From an uncultured Pelagibacteraceae bacterium (GTDB lineage Bacteria; Pseudomonadota; Alphaproteobacteria; Pelagibacterales; Pelagibacteraceae), in the NCBI GenBank assembly GCA_902634885.1, contig CACPLR010000005.1, positions 44,225-108,224 on the forward strand: a stretch of 64,000 nucleotides of DNA, read 5' to 3'. The translations under genes were made by a program, and so were the position numbers. Position 1 is the stretch's first letter, and each line of letters starts with the position of its first letter. Under the pieces are notes generated by a model. That model did no database searches and was not told the DNA's origin. It was given only the letters and a program-made list of their open reading frames with translations. Below, piece after piece: positions 58,406 through 64,000 of the stretch.

Positions 58406-59697
58406 TGCAAACCAATTTTTCAGAAAACCAACTAAAAGATAAAGACAACCAGTCTACAGAAAAGATATTTCAAAAATGTGTGCATTGTGGAATGTGCAAT
58501 GCAACTTGCCCTACCTATGGAATATTAGGCGATGAACTAGATGGACCAAGAGGAAGAATTTATCTAATTCAGGATATGTTGGAAAATGAGAGAAAGCCCT
58601 CCAAAAAAGTTGTTAAGCACATAGACCGTTGTCTATCATGTTATAGCTGCATGACGACTTGCCCAGCTGGTGTTAATTACATGCATGTGATTGATCATGG
58701 CAGAAAATATATTGAAAAAAATTATGACAGACCTTTATTTGATAAAATTTTAAGAAATTTTTTATCGAAAGTTCTTCCAAATACCCAATATTTTAAATTA
58801 ACAAGCTATCTAGTTAAGATTGGGAAGTTATTTAAATTTTTATTTCCAAAGAAGATAAAAGATATGATGGAATTGATGCCAACTTCTTTTCCAGAAAAAA
58901 CTATTAAGGTAAAAGAAATATATCCAGCAAATGGAAAAAAAATCGCAAGAGTAGCCTTATTGACTGGATGTGTGCAAAAAGAATTATCGCCACAAATTAA
59001 TGAATCCACAATAAGATTATTAAATAGACATGGTGTTGAAGTTGTCGTCCCAAAAAAAATTAGATGCTGTGGTTCATTAAATCATCATTTAGGTAAAGAG
59101 GACGATGCAAATATCGATTTTATAAATAATATTGAAACCTGGTATAAAGAACATAAAAAAGGAAATCTTGATGCAATATTATCTAATACCTCTGGATGTG
59201 GAACTACTTTGAAGGACTATGGATTTATATTTAGAAATGACAAAAAATTAAAAGCTAAAGCAAAAACTGTATCTGAGTTAAGCAAAGATGTTACTGAATA
59301 TTTGTCAGAAAACTTGAAACTTAATATTCAAAAGAAAAATAAGAAATATAAAATTGCTTATCATTCTGCATGTTCAATGCAACATGGTCAAAAGGTTCAT
59401 AATGAACCGATCGGCTTACTTCAAAAAACTGACAATGATATAATGGAAATACCCAATGGACACCTTTGTTGTGGTTCTGCTGGAACTTATAATATTCTGC
59501 AATCAGAAATCGCGAAAAATCTTTTAAAAGATAAAGTTAAGAATATAGAGAGTACAAATCCACAGATTATATCTACTGGAAATATAGGTTGCATAACCCA
59601 AATATCTAATGGCACCAATATACCAATTTTACATACTATAGAACTGCTGGATTGGTACACTGGTGGTCCTAAACCAAAAATTTTGAATAAAATTTAA
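58405..59697 (+). CDS. glcF: Glycolate oxidase iron-sulfur subunit GlcF
   Basis: CVHCGMCNATCPTYG, CLSCYSCMTTCPAGVNY, CCGSLNHHLG, CCGSAGTYNI. Confidence 0.97.
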   Translation: MQTNFSENQLKDKDNQSTEKIFQKCVHCGMCNATCPTYGILGDELDGPRGRIYLIQDMLENERKPSKKVVKHIDRCLSCYSCMTTCPAGVNYMHVIDHGRKYIEKNYDRPLFDKILRNFLSKVLPNTQYFKLTSYLVKIGKLFKFLFPKKIKDMMELMPTSFPEKTIKVKEIYPANGKKIARVALLTGCVQKELSPQINESTIRLLNRHGVEVVVPKKIRCCGSLNHHLGKEDDANIDFINNIETWYKEHKKGNLDAILSNTSGCGTTLKDYGFIFRNDKKLKAKAKTVSELSKDVTEYLSENLKLNIQKKNKKYKIAYHSACSMQHGQKVHNEPIGLLQKTDNDIMEIPNGHLCCGSAGTYNILQSEIAKNLLKDKVKNIESTNPQIISTGNIGCITQISNGTNIPILHTIELLDWYTGGPKPKILNKI

Positions 59698-59698
59698 T

Positions 59699-60652
59699 AT
59701 GAAAAAAATTCTAGTAACAAGAAAACTGCTTAGATCTTGTGAAGATAAAGCATTAAAAAGTTTTGATGCTAATTTAAACTTAAATGACGAATTATATTCG
59801 AAAAAAAAATTAATTGAAATGAGTGAAGGAAAAGATGGAATATTATCTTCTTTAACAGATAAACTTGATGCTGAAACAATAAATAAATTACCGGAAACTA
59901 TAAAAATTATTTCAAATTTTGCAGTTGGTTTTGGAAATATAGATTTGGAGGCAGCTAAGGCGAAAGGAATAGCGGTTACAAATACACCTGACGTTTTAAC
60001 AGATGCTACAGCTGAAATTGGAATCTTGCTAATACTTGGAGCATGCAGAAGAGCTTCAGAGGGAATAGAGTCTGCTAAAGAAAGCAACTGGAAGTGGTCT
60101 GCAGATTATTTAATTGGAAAGCAATTAACTGGTGCAAGACTTGGAGTATTAGGTATGGGAAGAATTGGTCAAAAGATTGCAAAAATTGCAAAGTCTTTAG
60201 GAATGATAATACATTATCATAATCGATCAAAATTAGCTGAGGAAAAAGAACAAGGTGCTGTTTACCATGATAATTTAAAAAGTTTATTATCAGTGTCTGA
60301 TGTTTTATCTATTTGTTGTCCAGCCTCGAAAGAAACAATTGATATGATTAATAAAGATACTATTGAGTATTTGCCAAAAGGTGCAGTTGTCACTAATGTT
60401 GCAAGAGGAGATATTGTAGACGATGAAGCTTTGATAGATGCACTTGAAAGAAGAAAAGTCTATGCAGTTGGTTTAGATGTCTACAAAAATGAGCCAAATT
60501 TAAATCCAGGTTACCTGAAATATAAAAGCGCTTTTATCCTTCCCCATTTAGGAAGCGCTACAAAAGAAACAAGAACTGCAATGGCTAATCTTGCAATTGA
60601 CAACATTGATGAATTTTTTAAAACAGGAGACTGTAAAAATAAAGTAAATTAG
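59699..60652 (+). CDS. D-isomer-specific 2-hydroxyacid dehydrogenase (glyoxylate/hydroxypyruvate reductase-like)
   Basis: NFAVGFGNIDLEAAKAKGIAVTNTPDVLTDATAE, LGVLGMGRIGQKIAKIAK, LPHLGSATKETR. Confidence 0.96.
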   Translation: MKKILVTRKLLRSCEDKALKSFDANLNLNDELYSKKKLIEMSEGKDGILSSLTDKLDAETINKLPETIKIISNFAVGFGNIDLEAAKAKGIAVTNTPDVLTDATAEIGILLILGACRRASEGIESAKESNWKWSADYLIGKQLTGARLGVLGMGRIGQKIAKIAKSLGMIIHYHNRSKLAEEKEQGAVYHDNLKSLLSVSDVLSICCPASKETIDMINKDTIEYLPKGAVVTNVARGDIVDDEALIDALERRKVYAVGLDVYKNEPNLNPGYLKYKSAFILPHLGSATKETRTAMANLAIDNIDEFFKTGDCKNKVN

Positions 60653-60780
60653 GACTTTTTGACCTAATTATACAATCTCAAATTGTATTTAATTGCAAAA
60701 TGTAATCGATTTTAGAATGACTCTAGCAATTTTACATGTTTAACTCTTAAGAGTTAATTAACTTTAAAGAGGAGAAATAA
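60653..60780 (+). promoter_or_regulatory. Structured leader of the TRAP transporter operon
   Basis: Inverted repeats AATTAGG/CCTAATT (60647-60653/60663-60669), ATACAAT/ATTGTAT (60670-60676/60682-60688), and an 18-bp palindrome TTAACTCTTAAGAGTTAA (60740-60757), then RBS AGAGGAG. Confidence 0.45.
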
Positions 60781-61938
60781 ATGGTTAAAGAAAAAAAACC
60801 TTTGAAGGGTAAAATTCCTTCAAGACGTAAGTTCTTTAAAACGGCAGCAGCAACTGGTGCAGCGGCAACAGCAGCGGTAGCAATGCCTAATCTTGCATTG
60901 GGAGGTGGTCATACCACTCTTAAAATGCAAGCAGCTTGGCCTAGCGGAGCAAATATCTTTTTCGAAATGGCAGGAGACTATGCGAAAATGGTTGACCAGA
61001 TGTCAGGCGGAACTTTAAAAATTGACTTACAACCAGTTGGAGCAGTTGTTAAAACTTCCGAAATTGGACAAGCTGTAAGTTCAGGAGTACTTGATATGGG
61101 TCACTGGGTGACTGCATATTGGTATGGAAAAAACCCTGCGGCTTCATTGTTTGGAACTGGACCATCATACGGTATGTCATCACAAGAAGTAATGGGATGG
61201 ATGGAATATGGTGGAGGAAGAGCTCTATACGAAGAAACTTTAGCAAAAGTTGGTTTTGACTATGTTGGTTTCTTTCATATGCCTATGCCAGCTCAACCAT
61301 TCGGATGGTTTAAAAAGAATGTAACTAAAGTATCCGATGTAAAAGGAATGAAGTACAGAACAGTTGGTCTTGCAACTAACGTTCTTACTGCAATGGGAAT
61401 GGTAGTTAGACAGTTACCAGGTGGAGAAATCCAACCAGCAATGAAAACTGGTTTGATTGATGCAGCTGAGTTTAACAACCCAACTTCAGACTCTCAGTTT
61501 GGTATGCAGGATGTATCTAAGCATTATCACTTAGGTAGTTTCCACCAATCTCAGGAGATGTTTGAAATTCCTATTAACAAAAAATCATACAACAACCTTT
61601 CGCCTGCACATCAAGCAATTTTGAAAAATGCTGCTTATGCTGCAAACACTGATAACTACTTTAAAGCTTTAGTAAGATATTCAGCTGACTTATCTAAGTT
61701 AATGAATGAGCATAAAGTAAATGTATATCAAACTTCAGATGCAATTCTTTCTGAGCAGTTAAAAGGTTGGGACAAAGTAGTCGGTGACTTTTCTGGAAAA
61801 GATCCATTCTTCAAGAAAATCATAGACTCACAGAAAGCGTATGCTAAGAGAGTAATGAAGTACTTGCTGATGAATCAGCCTAATTACAAACTTGCTTACG
61901 AAAATGAGTTTGGTCCAATAGCAAAAGTAAAAATCTAA
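60781..61938 (+). CDS. dctP: TRAP transporter solute-binding protein, TakP-like, Tat signal
   Basis: SRRKFFKTAAATGAAATAAVAMP; GGEIQPAMKTGLIDAAEFNNP and VLDMGHWVTAYWYGKNPAASLF match recalled TakP pattern. Confidence 0.94.
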   Translation: MVKEKKPLKGKIPSRRKFFKTAAATGAAATAAVAMPNLALGGGHTTLKMQAAWPSGANIFFEMAGDYAKMVDQMSGGTLKIDLQPVGAVVKTSEIGQAVSSGVLDMGHWVTAYWYGKNPAASLFGTGPSYGMSSQEVMGWMEYGGGRALYEETLAKVGFDYVGFFHMPMPAQPFGWFKKNVTKVSDVKGMKYRTVGLATNVLTAMGMVVRQLPGGEIQPAMKTGLIDAAEFNNPTSDSQFGMQDVSKHYHLGSFHQSQEMFEIPINKKSYNNLSPAHQAILKNAAYAANTDNYFKALVRYSADLSKLMNEHKVNVYQTSDAILSEQLKGWDKVVGDFSGKDPFFKKIIDSQKAYAKRVMKYLLMNQPNYKLAYENEFGPIAKVKI

Positions 61939-61960
61939 TAATTTTTAATAAATTAGAAAA

Positions 61961-61988
61961 AAAAGGGGGGCTTTTTAGCCCCCTTTTT
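61961..61988 (+). terminator. Strong hairpin plus T-tract between dctP and dctQ
   Basis: GGGGGCT (61966-61972) TTTT AGCCCCC (61977-61983) TTTTT, flanked by A-tract. Confidence 0.85.
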
Positions 61989-62009
61989 GTTATTACTTAG
62001 ATAGTTTTT

Positions 62010-62594
62010 ATGAGATCATTTATCAAGTTTGCAGATCAACTAAGTACATCAATGGGTAAGGCATTTTCATGGTGTATTGTAATTTTAATGTGTGGAACTT
62101 GTTATGAGGTGGTTATGGCATATGCATTTAATGCTCCCACATTATGGAATTTTGATTTTAGTCTTCAAATGTATGGAGCCATTTTTATGATGGCAGGTGC
62201 TTATACTTTGTCGACAGAGGCTCATGTAAGAGGTGATGTAATTTACCGATTGTTCAAACCCAGAACTCAAGGTTGGATTGATCTAGTTTTATATTTTGTT
62301 TTTTTCTTTCCAGGTGTTTTGGCTCTAGCATTTTATGGCTATGAATACGCATCTATGGCCTGGAAAATAAAAGAAACTAGTTGGAATAGTCCAGCACAAA
62401 TTCAAATTTATATGGCAAAATCTTTGATACCACTATCTGGTTTACTATTAATCATTCAAGGAATAAGTGAAGTATTCAGATCAATCATTTGTATTCAAAC
62501 TGGTCATTGGCCTGCAAGATTGGTTGTTGCCGAGGAGACAGAAAAAATTTTAATGAGAACAACTCAAGACGAGGACCAAAAAGATGTTATTTAG
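62010..62594 (+). CDS. dctQ: TRAP transporter small permease subunit
   Basis: Four TM segments, DFSLQMYGAIFMMAGAYTLSTEAHVRGDVIY. Confidence 0.93.
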   Translation: MRSFIKFADQLSTSMGKAFSWCIVILMCGTCYEVVMAYAFNAPTLWNFDFSLQMYGAIFMMAGAYTLSTEAHVRGDVIYRLFKPRTQGWIDLVLYFVFFFPGVLALAFYGYEYASMAWKIKETSWNSPAQIQIYMAKSLIPLSGLLLIIQGISEVFRSIICIQTGHWPARLVVAEETEKILMRTTQDEDQKDVI

Positions 62595-63945
62595 TTTGAC
62601 AAATCCTGAAATAGCTATCTTGATGATGGGTATATTTCTATTTGCAGTGCTTTTAGGTTTTCCAATTGCTTTTACCTTGATGGCAATGGGAATTGGTTTT
62701 GGTTATTTTGCATATTACGATCCGTCAAGAATGGATCACTTGTTGGATAACAGGATATTCCAATTATTTGTTCAAAACACATATTCTGTGATGGACAATA
62801 CAGTGCTTACCGCCGTCCCCTTATTTTTATTTATGGGTTATCTAGTTGAAAGAGCAGGAATTGTAGCAAGATTATTTAATGCAATTAGACTAGCTTCACA
62901 TGGTTTGCCAGCTTCAATGGCTGTAGCTGCACTTGTCACTTGTGCATTATTTTCTACAGCTACTGGAATTATTGGTGCAGTAGTTACATTAATGGGACTA
63001 CTTGCATGGCCTGCAATGATAAGAGCAGGTTATGACAAAAAATTTGCATCGGGAGTTATATGTTCGGGTGGTTGTTTAGGTATTTTAATTCCTCCAAGTA
63101 TCATGCTTATAGTTTATGCAGTAATTGCTCAATTATCTCCTCTTAGATTATTTGCAGCAGCAATATTTCCTGGATTGATGCTGGCAGGGCTTTATATAAT
63201 TTATGCAATAACTAGGGCGTACTTTAATCCATCCATTGCACCTAAGCCTCCAAAGGAGGAAATACCTCCAAGAGCCGTGATATTAAAAGAGGTTTTAGTT
63301 TCATTTGTACCATTATTTTCTCTCATAATATTAGTTTTAGGAACTATTCTTGCAGGTCTTGCAACGCCAGCAGAGGCTGCAGCGGTGGGAGCTCTTGGAT
63401 CTTTAGTCCTATCTTTAATTTATAAGTCTTTAAAATGGAAAAGTTTTAAAGAGTCTGTTTTCCTTACAGCAAAAACAACCGCAATGATAATGTGGTTGTT
63501 TGTAGGATCATGGACTTTTGCAGCAGTGTTTTCTTATTTGGGTGGTCACGAAGTTTTTGAACACTTTTTTAAATCTATGAATTTAGCTCCTTGGCAGTTT
63601 TTAGTGATTACTCAAATAATTATTTTTATTCTAGGATGGCCTTTAGAATGGACAGAAATTCTAATTATTTTTGTACCTATATTCCTTCCACTGGTAGAAT
63701 TTTTTGGTGTTAATCCGTATTTCTTTGCTATGTTGATCGCATTAAACTTGCAAACATCTTTCTTAACACCACCCATGGCAATGTCTGCATATTATCTTAA
63801 AGGTGTACAAACAAAAAACGTAGAGTTGTTGGAAATATTTAAAGGGATCATGCCATTTTTAGGAATAGTGATTTTTGCAATGGTATTGATGTACATTTTT
63901 CCAGGTATAGCCTTATGGCTTCCTGATGTACTTTTTGCTGACTAA
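62584..63945 (+). CDS. dctM: TRAP transporter large permease subunit
   Basis: LLGFPIAFTLMAMG, FSTATGIIGAVVTLMGLLAWPAMIRAGYDKKFASGVICSGGCLGILIPPSIMLIVYAV, LNLQTSFLTPPMAMSAYYL. Confidence 0.96.
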   Translation: MLFSLTNPEIAILMMGIFLFAVLLGFPIAFTLMAMGIGFGYFAYYDPSRMDHLLDNRIFQLFVQNTYSVMDNTVLTAVPLFLFMGYLVERAGIVARLFNAIRLASHGLPASMAVAALVTCALFSTATGIIGAVVTLMGLLAWPAMIRAGYDKKFASGVICSGGCLGILIPPSIMLIVYAVIAQLSPLRLFAAAIFPGLMLAGLYIIYAITRAYFNPSIAPKPPKEEIPPRAVILKEVLVSFVPLFSLIILVLGTILAGLATPAEAAAVGALGSLVLSLIYKSLKWKSFKESVFLTAKTTAMIMWLFVGSWTFAAVFSYLGGHEVFEHFFKSMNLAPWQFLVITQIIIFILGWPLEWTEILIIFVPIFLPLVEFFGVNPYFFAMLIALNLQTSFLTPPMAMSAYYLKGVQTKNVELLEIFKGIMPFLGIVIFAMVLMYIFPGIALWLPDVLFAD

Positions 63946-63956
63946 AGAAGAAATTG

Positions 63957-64000
63957 ATGAATGAAATATTTTCACAGAGTGTAGAAAACCTTGCTTTAAA
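63957..64000 (+). CDS. Start of a further ORF truncated by window end
   Basis: ATG at 63957: MNEIFSQSVENLAL..., open to window edge. Confidence 0.4.
   Translation, partial: MNEIFSQSVENLAL

Noticed and set aside
54597-61478. Many short antisense ORFs in the glc/TRAP block (e.g. 54597-54818, 55638-55913, 58806-59009, 59629-60087, 61049-61246, 61293-61478)
   Set aside because: Shadow ORFs of confident genes; composition (S/F/P-rich) not protein-like.
1-64000. Prophage, transposon, integrase, toxin-antitoxin, restriction-modification, CRISPR-Cas or retron elements
   Set aside because: Read the ORF translations for their hallmark motifs and found none; the window looks like core chromosome with a few accessory genes.

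Overview
This window is an AT-rich, very densely packed alphaproteobacterial chromosome segment. Gene content and protein style match the SAR11/Pelagibacterales type (taxonomy is inference). Almost every base is coding, and I see no CRISPR array, prophage or transposase. From left to right it holds: Tim44-like protein (partial), Smr, hslUV; a his operon (hisB-hisH-[beta-barrel]-hisA-hisF-hisE); malyl-CoA lyase with malate-CoA ligase (mcl-mtkA-mtkB); ftsK; a ubiH-like gene; three sulfotransferases with a tRNA-Gly(GCC) between two of them; purH/heparinase-like/rpe; an acetate module (SSS symporter, DUF4212, unknown gene, acs); tsaD, hemCD, mscS, yggT, folD; an OGT-like TPR glycosyltransferase; a compact photolyase-like cluster; argG; a ccm cytochrome c maturation operon; and a 2-hydroxyacid/glyoxylate block (LldD-like, aminotransferase, glcDEF, 2-hydroxyacid dehydrogenase, TakP-like TRAP transporter). 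The most interesting items are: (i) two atypical photolyase-family genes converging on a DUF2256 mini-ORF missed by the ORF track and a small protein with an SCSCC tail; (ii) acetyl-CoA synthetase with a lysine-rich N-terminal tail built on a perfect 42-bp tandem repeat; (iii) structured intergenic elements upstream of the TRAP, acetate symporter and ccmC genes; (iv) three PAPS-type sulfotransferases in a lineage thought to lack assimilatory sulfate reduction. All calls come from reading the sequence and recalled family motifs; no searches were run.
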